A DNA stretch of 64,000 nucleotides from the NCBI RefSeq assembly GCF_016907275.1, contig NZ_JAFBBP010000001.1, positions 1,240,001 through 1,304,000 of the forward strand, read 5' to 3'. Below are positions 10,231 to 18,987 of the stretch, one piece after another. The stretch is from Micromonospora luteifusca (GTDB lineage: Bacteria; Actinomycetota; Actinomycetes; Mycobacteriales; Micromonosporaceae). Below the pieces are notes generated by a model. It searched no databases. It was not told where the DNA came from and worked only from the letters and a program-made list of their open reading frames with translations. Numbering within the stretch: the first letter of the stretch is position 1; each line of letters opens with the position of its first letter. The translations under genes and the position numbers were made by a program.

Positions 10231-10254
10231 GTCGTCGTTCAGTCGTTCAGCGGG

Positions 10255-11766
10255 TCACTTACCGCCGGCGAGCTTCTCCCGCAGTGCGGCGAGCGCCTCG
10301 TCGGTGGCCAGCGTGCCGGCCGGCTCCTCGGCCTGCCGGCTCGGGGCCGGGCTGGACGAAGAGGTGGTGCCACCGCCGCCAGCGCCGCCAGCGGCCGGAA
10401 CGGCCGGAGTCGGGTTGGCAGCAGCCTCGGCGTCGGCGGCCCGAGAGGTCTGCACCTGCTTGGTGTGGGCCTCCCAGCGCAGACGAGCCTCGGCGTACTG
10501 GTTCTCCCAGGTCTCGCGCTGCTTGTCGTACCCCTCGAGCCACTCGCCCGTCTCCGGGTCGAAGCCCTCCGGGTAGATGTAGTTGCCCTCGGTGTCGTAC
10601 GTCGCGGCCATGCCGTAGAGGGTCGGGTCGAAGTGCTCCTCGCCCTCGACGAAGCCCTCGTTGGCCTGCTTGAGCGACAGCGAGATCCGGCGACGCTCCA
10701 GGTCGATGTCGATGACCTTGACCATGACCTCGGAGCCAACCTGGACGACCTGCTCCGGGATCTCCACGTGGCGCTCGGCCAGCTCGGAGATGTGGACCAG
10801 GCCCTCGATGCCGTCGTCCACGCGGACGAACGCACCGAACGGCACCAGCTTGGTGACCTTACCCGGCACGATCTGCTGGATCGCGTGGGTGCGGGCGAAC
10901 TGCCGCCACGGGTCCTCCTGGGTCGCCTTCAGCGACAGCGAGACCCGCTCGCGGTCCAGGTCGACGTCCAGGACCTCGACCTCGACCTCCTGGCCCACCT
11001 CGACGACCTCAGACGGGTGGTCGATGTGCTTCCAGGACAGCTCGGAGACGTGCACCAGACCGTCGACGCCGCCGAGGTCCACGAATGCGCCGAAGTTGAC
11101 GATCGAGGACACGACGCCCTTGCGGACCTGGCCCTTCTGCAGCTTGTTGAGGAACTCGGTACGCACCTCGGACTGCGTCTGCTCCAGCCAGGCACGGCGG
11201 GACAGGACCACGTTGTTGCGGTTCTTGTCCAGCTCGATGATCTTGGCCTCGAGCTCACGCCCGACGTACGGCTGCAGGTCGCGCACACGACGCATCTCGA
11301 CCAGGGACGCGGGCAGGAAGCCGCGCAGCCCGATGTCGAGGATGAGGCCGCCCTTGACCACCTCGATGACCGAACCGCGGACGACGCCGTCCTCGTCCTT
11401 GATCTTCTCGATCGTGCCCCAGGCCCGCTCGTACTGTGCCCGCTTCTTGGAGAGGATCAGACGACCCTCCTTGTCCTCCTTCTGGAGGACCAGGGCCTCG
11501 ATGTGGTCACCAACCGTCACAACCTCGGCGGGGTCCACGTCGTGCTTGATCGACAACTCCCGAGAGGGGATGACACCCTCGGTCTTGTAGCCGATGTCGA
11601 GCAGGACCTCGTCCCGATCGACCTTGACGACGGTGCCTTCGACAATGTCGCCGTCGTTGAAGTACTTGATGGTCTCGTCGATCGCGGCGAGGAATGCCTC
11701 CTCGGAACCGAGATCGTCGTGGGTGACCCGGGTGGCGCTCGAGGGGGCCTCGATGCTGCTCGTCAT
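10255..11766 (-). CDS. rpsA: 30S ribosomal protein S1
   Basis: 503-residue S1 protein, which helps bring mRNA to the 30S subunit. Four S1 RNA-binding domains are visible at about 37-106, 124-189, 210-278 and 295-364; each contains the GxVxxxxxFGAFVDLGG-type strand pattern best seen in domains 3 and 4 (VNFGAFVDLGGVDGLVHVSE and VPFGAFVRVDDGIEGLVHIS). The last 130 residues are a low-complexity, Ala/Gly/Pro/Ser-rich tail, as in other actinobacterial S1 proteins. Four rather than six S1 domains is normal for this phylum. ATG start at 11766 with GGAG about 14 bases upstream. A candidate promoter at 11945-11975 would give a leader of about 170 bases. Confidence 0.97.
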   Translation of the reverse strand: MTSSIEAPSSATRVTHDDLGSEEAFLAAIDETIKYFNDGDIVEGTVVKVDRDEVLLDIGYKTEGVIPSRELSIKHDVDPAEVVTVGDHIEALVLQKEDKEGRLILSKKRAQYERAWGTIEKIKDEDGVVRGSVIEVVKGGLILDIGLRGFLPASLVEMRRVRDLQPYVGRELEAKIIELDKNRNNVVLSRRAWLEQTQSEVRTEFLNKLQKGQVRKGVVSSIVNFGAFVDLGGVDGLVHVSELSWKHIDHPSEVVEVGQEVEVEVLDVDLDRERVSLSLKATQEDPWRQFARTHAIQQIVPGKVTKLVPFGAFVRVDDGIEGLVHISELAERHVEIPEQVVQVGSEVMVKVIDIDLERRRISLSLKQANEGFVEGEEHFDPTLYGMAATYDTEGNYIYPEGFDPETGEWLEGYDKQRETWENQYAEARLRWEAHTKQVQTSRAADAEAAANPTPAVPAAGGAGGGGTTSSSSPAPSRQAEEPAGTLATDEALAALREKLAGGK

Positions 11767-12267
11767 GTGGGCGGTTGCTCCGGTCGGTGGGTTGTCACAG
11801 CAGGCTGGTGTCGCAGTGACCTGTTCGCGCCAGCGGATTCGTCGCCGGGCACACCGAACGATCGCCTAGTGAGATCATGATGTGGCTCCGTCGACCGCGT
11901 ACCTGCTCCCTGCCGAGGCAACGCGATCCGCGAGCGCATCGTCTAGCCTACCGTGCGCATTACCACAGCGTGCAAGCCCTCCCGCCTTCTCTCCGTGCGG
12001 TGACCTGCGAAAGACGAACAATCGCCCAGAAACCACCCCTGCTGTCTCCCGTGTCACACCAACCCCAGCGGCCACGGCCGCACCTCCAAGATCCACGAGC
12101 TTCCGGGCACCTGCTGTCGCGGACACGGCTGAGACGACATCTTCTCCGATACCGCGCGGAAGGTCGCCGGCCGCCATGGCGAAGCAGGGACGGTTGGGGT
12201 GTTCGGGCTCGGCGGGTCGGGCCGGCCCAGCGGGCGGAACGGCCACGGTGGGGCCTAGCGTGAGCGC
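11767..12267. other. 501-base divergent region between rpsA and the methyltransferase
   Basis: Carries the rpsA leader and promoter and presumably the methyltransferase promoter. Open frames cross it on both strands but lack ribosome sites or recognisable protein sequence. I see no tRNA or strong hairpin in it. Confidence 0.6.
11945..11975 (-). promoter_or_regulatory. Candidate rpsA promoter
   Basis: On the minus strand TTGCAC (11975-11970) and TAGGCT (11950-11945) resemble -35 and -10 boxes of the main sigma factor, but the 19-base spacer is long. It would place the start about 170 bases before the rpsA ATG. Confidence 0.35.
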
Positions 12268-13074
12268 GTGGATGACGACAGCCGGGTTACCCGGCGCCGG
12301 GTGGGTGACGCCGAGGCCCGGCGGGCCAACCGCGGCTGGTGGGACACCGACGCCGACGACTACCAGGCCGAGCACGGCGCGTTCCTCGGCGACGTGGACT
12401 TCGTGTGGTGCCCCGAGGGCCTGCGCGAGGCCGACGCCCGGCTGCTCGGTGACCTGCCCGGACGGCGGGTGCTGGAGGTGGGCTGCGGTGCGGCTGCCGC
12501 CGCCCGCTGGCTGGCCACCCAGGGTGCCCGGCCGGTCGCCTTCGACCTGTCCGCCGGCATGTTGCGGCACGCCGCCGAGGCCGCCGACCGCACCGGGGTA
12601 CGCGTACCGCTGGTGCACGCCGACGCGCTCGCCCTGCCGTTCGCCGACGGGTCGTTCGACGTCGCCTGCACCGCCTTCGGCGCGATCCCCTTCGTGGACG
12701 ACTCGGCGACCCTGCATGCCGAGGTGCACCGGGTACTGCGCCCCGGGGGGCGGTGGGTGTTCTCGGTGACCCACCCGATGCGTTGGATCTTCCTCGACGA
12801 CCCCGGCGAGGGCGGGCTGACCGCAACGCACTCGTACTTCGACCGCTCCCCATACGTGGAACAGGACGACTCCGGCGTGGCCACCTACGTCGAGCAGCAC
12901 CGCACCCTCGGTGACCGGATTCGGGAGTTGGTCGGCGCCGGGTTCCGGCTGCTGGACCTGCTGGAACCGGAGTGGCCGCAGGGGCACGAGGGGATCTGGG
13001 GGCAGTGGAGCCCGTTGCGCGGCCGGCTCTTCCCCGGCACCGCCATCTTCGTCACCGAAAAGCCCGCGGAGTAA
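12268..13074 (+). CDS. Class I SAM-dependent methyltransferase
   Basis: 268 residues with the Rossmann methyltransferase core: motif I VLEVGCGAAAAARWLA (about 70-85), acidic end of strand 2 PVAFDLSAGML, motif IV region SFDVACTAFGAIPFVDD, and the post-motif LRPGGRWVFSVTHPM. This places it in the methyltransferase-11 / UbiE-like group; the substrate is not predictable. The C-terminal part (SYFDRSPYVEQDD, EPEWPQGHEGIWGQWSP) is typical of an actinobacterial family. GTG start at 12268; an ATG is not available nearby in frame. It stands alone between rpsA and the Uma2-type gene, 56 bases before the latter. Confidence 0.85.
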   Translation: MDDDSRVTRRRVGDAEARRANRGWWDTDADDYQAEHGAFLGDVDFVWCPEGLREADARLLGDLPGRRVLEVGCGAAAAARWLATQGARPVAFDLSAGMLRHAAEAADRTGVRVPLVHADALALPFADGSFDVACTAFGAIPFVDDSATLHAEVHRVLRPGGRWVFSVTHPMRWIFLDDPGEGGLTATHSYFDRSPYVEQDDSGVATYVEQHRTLGDRIRELVGAGFRLLDLLEPEWPQGHEGIWGQWSPLRGRLFPGTAIFVTEKPAE

Positions 13075-13130
13075 GCGCGTCGCACCCACAGTCCGCCCTG
13101 TGTCGCATCGACCGCCGGTAGGCTCGTCCC

Positions 13131-13733
13131 ATGAGCGCCGAGCCCATCCCGACATCACCTGGCCCCTGGTGTCCGGACCCGATGCGGCAGCAGCGTGCCG
13201 ACTACACGCTGGAGGACCTGCTCACCCTGCCGGACGACGCCCCGCGCGTCGAACTCGTCGACGGAGTAATCCAGGTGACACCCTCCCCCACCCTGGGCCA
13301 TCAGAACATCTCCAGCCTGCTGTGGCTCTGGCTGCACAACCACGCGCCTCAGCACCTCGGCGCTGCCCAGGCCATCGGTGTCAAGCTCAGCCACAACACA
13401 AGCCGACAGCCCGACGTGCTGTTGCACCGTGCTGGCGTGGCGTCCGTCCGATCCATCCTGCGACCGGAAGATGTCCTGCTCGCCGTGGAGATCGTTTCGC
13501 CCGGCACACGACGGATCGACCGGTTCGCGAAGCCGGGTGAGTACGCCGCCGCCGGCATTCCGTTCTACTGGCGGATCGAGCAGGATCCGGTGCACGTCTA
13601 CGCGTACCGGATCGGCGACCGGGTGGGACCCGGCGGTGAGCGGCAGTACGAACTGGTCGCCGACGGTGCCGACGTGATCGAGCTGACCGAGCCGTTCGAC
13701 ATCAAGCTGCCGATAGCCGAGATCACCCCGTAG
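13131..13733 (+). CDS. Uma2 family (DUF820) PD-(D/E)XK nuclease-like protein
   Basis: 200-residue protein with the Uma2/DUF820 restriction-endonuclease-like fold. Visible features are the entry motif YTLEDLLTLPDD, PRVELVDGVIQVTPSPT with the first acidic position, QPDVLLHR with the PD pair, LLAVEIVSPGTRRIDRFAKP giving the ExV motif and trailing Lys, and YAAAGIPFYWRIEQ. The family is abundant in cyanobacteria and actinomycetes; its biological role is unproven. ATG start at 13131 with no strong ribosome site. Same strand as the methyltransferase and the DUF2945-DUF3140 pair, but gaps of more than 50 bases argue against a tight operon. Confidence 0.85.
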   Translation: MSAEPIPTSPGPWCPDPMRQQRADYTLEDLLTLPDDAPRVELVDGVIQVTPSPTLGHQNISSLLWLWLHNHAPQHLGAAQAIGVKLSHNTSRQPDVLLHRAGVASVRSILRPEDVLLAVEIVSPGTRRIDRFAKPGEYAAAGIPFYWRIEQDPVHVYAYRIGDRVGPGGERQYELVADGADVIELTEPFDIKLPIAEITP

Positions 13734-13785
13734 CGCCTCCCCGGACCGGCCGTTTCGCCGCTCCGGTGTCGGGTAGCCGAGAGTC

Positions 13786-14004
13786 ATGGCCGAACAGAGA
13801 TTCCACAAGGGCGACCATGTCTCCTGGTCGGCCCACGGCAGCCGCGCGTACGGCGTGGTGCGGGAGACGATCACCGAGCGGACGCGGATCCGCGGGCGGG
13901 CGGTGAACGCGGCGCCCGACGACCCGCAGTACCGGGTCCGCAGTGACGGGACGGGCCGCGACGTGGCCCACCGCCCCGAGGCGCTGCGTCATGAGCAGAG
14001 CTGA
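13786..14004 (+). CDS. DUF2945 / hypervirulence-associated TUDOR domain protein
   Basis: 72-residue small basic protein (FHKGDHVSWSAHGSRAYGVV, then DPQYRVRSDGTGRDVAHRP) matching the DUF2945 family, whose single SH3/TUDOR-like barrel is thought to bind protein or nucleic acid. The call rests on the characteristic start (KGDxVSW) and the late (V)(R)SDxTGxxAxHxxxAL pattern. It overlaps the next gene by 14 bases, so the two are translationally coupled. Confidence 0.8.
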   Translation: MAEQRFHKGDHVSWSAHGSRAYGVVRETITERTRIRGRAVNAAPDDPQYRVRSDGTGRDVAHRPEALRHEQS

Positions 14005-14341
14005 CGATCAGGGCCGGGACACCTACCGGGAGTTCACCGAGGCGGTGAACATGAAGCCCGGCGAGCTGTCCACGTGGCTGGAGACCGATGAGTCGAAGCG
14101 GGTCGGCTGGCACAAGGGCGGCCGCTCCGGTGGTGGCGAGTCCGTCGGGCACGATTCCGGCCGGAAGATCATCAACCTGCTCCGGCGCAAGCGCGACGAC
14201 CTGTCCGAGGGCGACTACAAGCACATGCGCAAGGTGGTCGGTTACGTACGCCGGCACATGGCGCAGCGCCCCTCCGGCAACGTCCGCGACACCAAATGGC
14301 GCTGGTCCCTCATGAACTGGGGCCACGACCCCCTGAAGTGA
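13991..14341 (+). CDS. DUF3140 family protein
   Basis: 116 residues from ATG 13991. Recognised by the conserved centre ESVGHDSGRKIINLLRRKR, the following DDLSEGDYKHMRKVVGYVRRH and the invariant end WRWSLMNWGHDPLK. The protein is basic, largely helical and of unknown function; related proteins are often annotated as DNA-binding. An earlier in-frame start exists at 13943, but 13991 overlaps the DUF2945 stop in the usual coupled arrangement. The two genes form a small unit ending at a strong bidirectional hairpin shared with polA. Confidence 0.85.
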   Translation: MSRADDQGRDTYREFTEAVNMKPGELSTWLETDESKRVGWHKGGRSGGGESVGHDSGRKIINLLRRKRDDLSEGDYKHMRKVVGYVRRHMAQRPSGNVRDTKWRWSLMNWGHDPLK

Positions 14342-14414
14342 CCACACCACAGATCAGAACCAAGGCGACGGCCGTCACACGAGTGGCTGCAAGGCGACCA
14401 GGGCGAGCCGGTCA

Positions 14415-14490
14415 GGGGTTCCGGGGCAGCCCGACCCACGCAGGGATCAAGCCTGACCGCCCGGAGTGGGTCGGGCTGCCCCGGAACCCC
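14415..14490. terminator. Perfect 25-bp inverted repeat between DUF3140 and polA
   Basis: Arms 14415-14439 and 14466-14490 are exact reverse complements (core CCGGGGCAGCCCGACCCAC) around a 26-base spacer. It lies between convergent genes, 74 bases after the DUF3140 stop and 21 bases from the polA stop, so it can end transcription from both sides. It could also be a mobile palindromic repeat that was recruited. Confidence 0.8.
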
Positions 14491-14510
14491 CACACCGCAA
14501 CCACCAAAGA

Positions 14511-17210
14511 TCAGTGATCGGCGCTGTTCCAGTCGCGCCCGTCGCCGACCGACACCGACAACGGCACCGACAGCGGGTACGCCTCACCCATCTCCCGCCG
14601 GACCAGTGCCTCCAATGTCTCCCGCTCACCGGGGGCGACCTCGAAGACCAACTCGTCGTGCACCTGCAGCAGCATCCGGGAGCGCATCCCGGCCTCGCCG
14701 AGCGCGGTGTCGACGTGCAGCATCGCCACCTTGATGATGTCGGCCGCGGAGCCCTGGATCGGGGCGTTGAGCGCCATCCGCTCGGCGATGTCACGGCGCT
14801 GCCGGTTGTCGCTGACCAGGTCGGGCAGGTAGCGGCGGCGGCCCAGGATGGTGGAGGTGTAGCCGTCCTGGCGTGCCCGGGCGACCACCTGTTGCAGGTA
14901 GTCGCGGACCCCGCCGAAGCCGGCGAAGTAGTTTTCCATCAGCCCGCGCGCCTCGTCGGTGCCGATGCTGAGCTGCTGGGACAGGCCGAACGCGCTCAGC
15001 CCGTACGCCAGGCCGTAGTTCATGGCCTTGATCTTGCGGCGCTGGTCGGGGGTGACCTCGTCGAGCGGCACCCCGAAGACGGACGACGCGGTGGCGGCGT
15101 GGAAGTCGGCGCCGGAGTTGAACGCCTCGATCAGCGCGTCGTCCGAGGACAGGTGCGCCATGATCCGCATTTCGATCTGGCTGTAGTCGGCGGTGAGCAG
15201 GCACTCGTAGCCCTCCCCCACCACGAAGGCCCGGCGGATCCGCCGGCCCTCCTCGGTGCGGATGGGGATGTTCTGCAGGTTCGGCTCGGTGGAGGAGAGC
15301 CGACCGGTGGCCGCCACCGTCTGGTTGAAGGTGGTGTGGATCCGACCGTCGTCGGAGACCGACTTGAGCAGCCCGTCGACGGTCGACTTGAGCTTGGCCA
15401 CGTCCCGGTGGCGCAGCAGGTGGGCCAGCACCGGGTGCGGCTGCTGCGCGTAGAGCCACTGCAGGGCGTCGGCGTCGGTGGTGTAGCCCGTCTTGATCTT
15501 CTTGGTCTTCGGCAGACCCAGCTCGGTGAAGAGGATCTCCTGCAACTGCTTGGGGGAGCCGAGGTTGAACTCCCGACCCACCGCCTCGTACGCGCCCTGC
15601 GCGGCGGCCTTCACCTCGGCGGCGAAATGCGCCTCCAGCTCGGACAGGTAGTGCGTGTCGGCGGCGATGCCGATGCTCTCCATGCCGGCCAGCACCCGCA
15701 TCAACGGCAGCTCCACCCCGGCCATCAGCCGGGCGGACTGCTCGCCGTCGCGGGACAGCTCGGCGTCGATCGCGTCGGCGAGGTCGAGAGTGGCGCGGGC
15801 CTGGAGCATCAGGTTCTGCTCGGCGACGCCTTGGTCACCGAGGCCGTCGAGGGTGAGCTGGCCGGACTCCGGGACGTCGACCCGCAGCTCCCGGTGCAGG
15901 TAGCGCAGCGCCAGGTCGGTCAGATCGTAGGACCGCTGGTCGGGTCGGGCCAGGTACGCGGCGATCTGGGTGTCGCGGACGATGCCGGCGAGCTGCCAGC
16001 CGTGCGCGGCGCAGGCCAACACGGCCGGCTTGCTGTCGTGCAGCACCTTGGGGCGCTGCGCGTCGGCCAACCAGCCGGCCAGGGCGCCCTCGTCGGCCGG
16101 GTCGAGCTGCGCCGGGTCGACCCAGGCAGCCGCGCCGCCGGCGGTGGCCAGTGCGAGGCCGGTGATCGAGGCGGTGTGCCGGCGGTTGGGGCCGGTGTCG
16201 AGCTTGACCGCCAACCCGACCGGGGTGCCGGTCGGTGCGTGCGTGGTCAGCCACCCGGCCAGCGCGCCGGGCTCGGTGAGCACCTCGCCGGTGAGGTCGA
16301 AGCCGGACTCGGCCTCCGGCTCGACCGCTTCCAGGTACTGGTAGAGGCGGTCGCGCAGGATGCGGAACTCCAGCGTGTCGAAGACCTGGTGCACCGCCTC
16401 CCGGTCCCAGCCCGTCCAGCGGGTGTTTTCTGGGCGCAGCGGCAGCTCCAGGTCGGAGACGAGGCGGTTGATCTCATAGTTGCGGATCACGTCGGCGAGC
16501 CGCTCCCGCAGGCTGTCGCCGGCCTTGCCCTTGATCTCGTCGGCGCGGGCGATCACGCCCTCCACCCCGCCGTACGTGGTGATCCATTTGGCGGCGGTCT
16601 TCGGGCCGACGCCCGGGATGCCGGGCAGATTGTCACTGGTCTCGCCGACCAGCGCGGCGAGGTCCCGGTACTGCTGTGGCCCGACGCCGTACTTCGCCTC
16701 GATCGCCGACGGGTCCATCCGGGCCAGGTCGGAGACGCCCTTGCGCGGGTAGAGGACGGTGATCTGATCGTCGACCAACTGGAAGGCGTCCCGGTCACCG
16801 CTGCTGATCAGCACCGACATGCCCTGGTCGCGGGCCTGACAGGCGAGGGTGGCGATGACGTCGTCGGCCTCGAAGCCCTCCTTCTCGACCACCGGGATCT
16901 GCAGCGCGGCCAGGACCTCCTTGACGAGGCTGACCTGGCCCTTGAAGTCGGTCGGGGTCTCGCTGCGGCCGGCCTTGTACTCCGAGTATTTCTCGGTGCG
17001 GAAGGAACGGCGGGAGACGTCGAAGGCCACGACGATGTGGGTGGGCTGCTCGTCCCGCAGCACGTTGATCAGCATCGAGGTGAAGCCATAGACCGCGTTG
17101 GTTGGCTGCCCCGTCGTGGTGGAGAAGTTTTCCACCGGCAGGGCGAAGAAAGCCCGGTATGCCAGGGAATGTCCGTCGACGAGGAGCAGGCGCGGTGTCG
17201 TAGCTGTCAC
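14511..17210 (-). CDS. polA: DNA polymerase I
   Basis: 899 residues from GTG 17210 (VTATTPRLLLVDGHSLAYRA); the longer frame upstream is not supported. Residues 1 to about 290 are the 5'-3' nuclease (LLVDGHSLAYRAF, EADDVIATLA, SGDRDAFQLV, GDNLPGIPGVGPKTA-type motif as SDNLPGIPGVGPKTA). The middle third corresponds to the 3'-5' exonuclease fold but lacks its acidic catalytic motifs, as in other actinobacterial PolA enzymes. The polymerase domain has motif A TADYSQIEMR, motif B RRKIKAMNYGLAYGLS and motif C QVHDELVFE. It fills gaps in repair and removes Okazaki primers. It is preceded on the same strand by the liv operon, with two hairpins between. Confidence 0.97.
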   Translation of the reverse strand: MTATTPRLLLVDGHSLAYRAFFALPVENFSTTTGQPTNAVYGFTSMLINVLRDEQPTHIVVAFDVSRRSFRTEKYSEYKAGRSETPTDFKGQVSLVKEVLAALQIPVVEKEGFEADDVIATLACQARDQGMSVLISSGDRDAFQLVDDQITVLYPRKGVSDLARMDPSAIEAKYGVGPQQYRDLAALVGETSDNLPGIPGVGPKTAAKWITTYGGVEGVIARADEIKGKAGDSLRERLADVIRNYEINRLVSDLELPLRPENTRWTGWDREAVHQVFDTLEFRILRDRLYQYLEAVEPEAESGFDLTGEVLTEPGALAGWLTTHAPTGTPVGLAVKLDTGPNRRHTASITGLALATAGGAAAWVDPAQLDPADEGALAGWLADAQRPKVLHDSKPAVLACAAHGWQLAGIVRDTQIAAYLARPDQRSYDLTDLALRYLHRELRVDVPESGQLTLDGLGDQGVAEQNLMLQARATLDLADAIDAELSRDGEQSARLMAGVELPLMRVLAGMESIGIAADTHYLSELEAHFAAEVKAAAQGAYEAVGREFNLGSPKQLQEILFTELGLPKTKKIKTGYTTDADALQWLYAQQPHPVLAHLLRHRDVAKLKSTVDGLLKSVSDDGRIHTTFNQTVAATGRLSSTEPNLQNIPIRTEEGRRIRRAFVVGEGYECLLTADYSQIEMRIMAHLSSDDALIEAFNSGADFHAATASSVFGVPLDEVTPDQRRKIKAMNYGLAYGLSAFGLSQQLSIGTDEARGLMENYFAGFGGVRDYLQQVVARARQDGYTSTILGRRRYLPDLVSDNRQRRDIAERMALNAPIQGSAADIIKVAMLHVDTALGEAGMRSRMLLQVHDELVFEVAPGERETLEALVRREMGEAYPLSVPLSVSVGDGRDWNSADH

Positions 17211-17281
17211 GGCAGCGACTCTAGTCCGTCGCACCGACAACCCTGGGCCTCGGCACGGGGTGCCGCGACGCCGAGACGACA

Positions 17282-17334
17282 GCCGGCCCGAAGGCCGGCG
17301 GCCGGCCACCCCCGCGAGGGGATGACCGGCCGCC
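17282..17334 (-). terminator. Hairpin pair ending the liv operon
   Basis: A 7-bp stem with CGAA loop (17282-17299) overlaps a second stem with arms GGCGGCCGG (17297-17305) and CCGGCCGCC (17326-17334). The second begins 12 bases after the livF stop codon. The two structures are mutually exclusive at the shared bases. Confidence 0.65.
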
Positions 17335-17345
17335 GCTCGGGTGGC

Positions 17346-18059
17346 TCAGGCCACGCCGAGGTACGCCTCCTTGACCGACGGATCGTGCAGCAGGTCCTGA
17401 CCGGACCCCTCCTTCACGATCTGACCGGTCTCCAGCACGTAGCCGCGGTGTGCCCGCGACAACGCCTGCTGGGCGTTCTGCTCCACCAGCAGGATCGTGG
17501 TGCCCTGCTGGTTGATCTCCGTGATGATGTCGAAGATCTGCCGGATCACCAACGGGGCCAGACCCATCGACGGCTCGTCGAGCAGCAGCAGCTTCGGGCG
17601 GCTCATCAGTGCCCGGCCGACCGCGAGCATCTGCTGCTCGCCGCCGGAGAGCGTGCCACCGGCCTGCTTACGCCGCTCGGCCAGCCGCGGGAAGAGGGTC
17701 AGCACCCGCTCCAGGTCGGAGGCGATGCCGGCGGAGTCCCGCCGGGTGTACGCCCCCATGTCCAGGTTCTCCATCACGGTCATACCCGGGAAGATCTGCC
17801 GACCCTCCGGCGACTGACACAGCCCCCGGACCACCCGCAGGTCGGCCCGGAGCTTGCTGATGTCCTCACCGTTGAACGTGATCTTCCCGCTGGCGAGCGA
17901 CCGGGTTCCGGAGATGGCCCGCATGGTGGTGGTCTTACCGGCGCCGTTCGCGCCGATCAGGGCCACCACCTCGCCCTCGTTCACGGTGAGGCTGATCCCG
18001 TGCAACGCCTCGATCCGGCCGTAGGCGACGGCGACGTTCTCAAGCTCAAGCAGCATCAT
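17346..18059 (-). CDS. livF: Branched-chain amino acid ABC transporter ATPase LivF
   Basis: 237-residue ABC ATPase, one of the two nucleotide-binding subunits of a LIV-type importer. Walker A GANGAGKTT, signature LSGGEQQMLAVGRALM, Walker B LLLLDEPSMGLAP and the H-loop region TTILLVEQNAQQAL are intact. LivF identity rests on the short length, on DEPSMGLAPLV and on its place after livG. Two adjacent ATGs (18059 and 18056) are possible starts. It overlaps livG by 14 bases and is the last gene of the operon. Confidence 0.95.
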   Translation of the reverse strand: MMLLELENVAVAYGRIEALHGISLTVNEGEVVALIGANGAGKTTTMRAISGTRSLASGKITFNGEDISKLRADLRVVRGLCQSPEGRQIFPGMTVMENLDMGAYTRRDSAGIASDLERVLTLFPRLAERRKQAGGTLSGGEQQMLAVGRALMSRPKLLLLDEPSMGLAPLVIRQIFDIITEINQQGTTILLVEQNAQQALSRAHRGYVLETGQIVKEGSGQDLLHDPSVKEAYLGVA

Positions 18060-18987
18060 CGGCGGGCTCCCCCAGGTACGCGGCGATCACCTTCGGATCG
18101 CGGCTGACCTCCGCGGGCGCACCCTCGGCGATCTTGCGGCCGAACTCCAGCACCACGATCCGGTCGGTGACTCCCATGACCAGCCGCATGTCGTGCTCGA
18201 TGAGCAGGACGGTCAGGCCCATGTCACGGATCTTGCGAATCAGGGTGAGGAGCTCTTCCTTCTCCGCCGGGTTGAAGCCGGCGGCCGGCTCGTCCAGGCA
18301 GATCAGCTTCGGCTCGGTGGCCAGCGCACGGGCGATTTCCAACCGACGCTGGTAGCCGTACGGCAGGTTGCGTGCCTCGTCGTTGGCCCGATCGGCGATC
18401 CCGACGAAACGCAGCAACTCGAGCGCCTTGGACTCGGCCGCCCGCTCCTCGAGGATGTGCCGGGACAAGCCGAAGATCTTCGCGGCCGACAGGCGCACCT
18501 GCTGCCAGGTCCGGACGATCCCGGACTCGGCGGTGACCTGCGGCAACTCCTCCGGCTTCGGCCGCACCCGGTAGAGCCGGAACAGCGCCCCGGGCACGCT
18601 CGTCTTGTGCCGCGAGTCGGTGCCGACCATGACGTTCTCCAGTGCCGTCATCTCCGGGAAGAGACGGATGTTCTGGAACGTGCGGGAGATGCCCAACTGG
18701 CTGATCTGGTGCGGCTTGCGGCCGGTCACCTTCTGGCCGCGGAACCGGACCGCCCCGGAAGTCGGCTTGTAGACCCCCGTCATCACGTTGAAGCTGGTGG
18801 TCTTGCCGGCACCGTTGGGCCCGATGAGGCCGAGGATCTCGCCCTCGTAGATCTGGAAATTGATCTTGTCGAGGGCGACCACACCGCCGAAGCGGAGCGT
18901 GACGTCGTCGACTTCGAGCAGTACCGTCCGAGGCCCCGCCTGAGTCGGGATCTTCGGCGTCGCGGTGCTAGTCGTCTGGTCAGACAT
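18046..18987 (-). CDS. livG: Branched-chain amino acid ABC transporter ATPase LivG
   Basis: 313 residues; the second nucleotide-binding subunit. Walker A GPNGAGKTT, the LivG-type signature NLPYGYQRRLEIARAL in place of LSGGQ, Walker B LICLDEPAAGFNP and the H-loop LLIEHDMRLVMG are all present. It is longer than average because of an N-terminal tail (MSDQTTSTATPKIPTQAG) and an insert of about 40 residues with VRPKPEELPQ in the helical domain. ATG start; the start overlaps the livM stop by 8 bases. Confidence 0.95.
   Translation of the reverse strand: MSDQTTSTATPKIPTQAGPRTVLLEVDDVTLRFGGVVALDKINFQIYEGEILGLIGPNGAGKTTSFNVMTGVYKPTSGAVRFRGQKVTGRKPHQISQLGISRTFQNIRLFPEMTALENVMVGTDSRHKTSVPGALFRLYRVRPKPEELPQVTAESGIVRTWQQVRLSAAKIFGLSRHILEERAAESKALELLRFVGIADRANDEARNLPYGYQRRLEIARALATEPKLICLDEPAAGFNPAEKEELLTLIRKIRDMGLTVLLIEHDMRLVMGVTDRIVVLEFGRKIAEGAPAEVSRDPKVIAAYLGEPADDAA

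Larger units (their letters stand above)
9831..10254. other. 424-base intergenic region between coaE and rpsA
   Basis: No gene is supported. From left to right it holds a C/G-rich low-complexity stretch built from CAGCC and GGCCC words (about 9866-9975), a 78-base palindromic element (10000-10077), a short tandem repeat (10101-10181) and the rpsA terminator (10188-10230). Confidence 0.8.

Noticed and set aside
11875..13158. Minus-strand frame across the rpsA/methyltransferase gap, including a possible 100-residue protein ending at 11875
   Set aside because: Most of it is opposite the methyltransferase; the remainder has no ribosome site and no recognisable sequence.
14466..18107. Very long plus-strand frame opposite polA and livF
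   Set aside because: It is the mirror of real minus-strand genes; composition is Gly/Val/Asp/His-rich without domains, as expected for antisense frames in GC-rich DNA.
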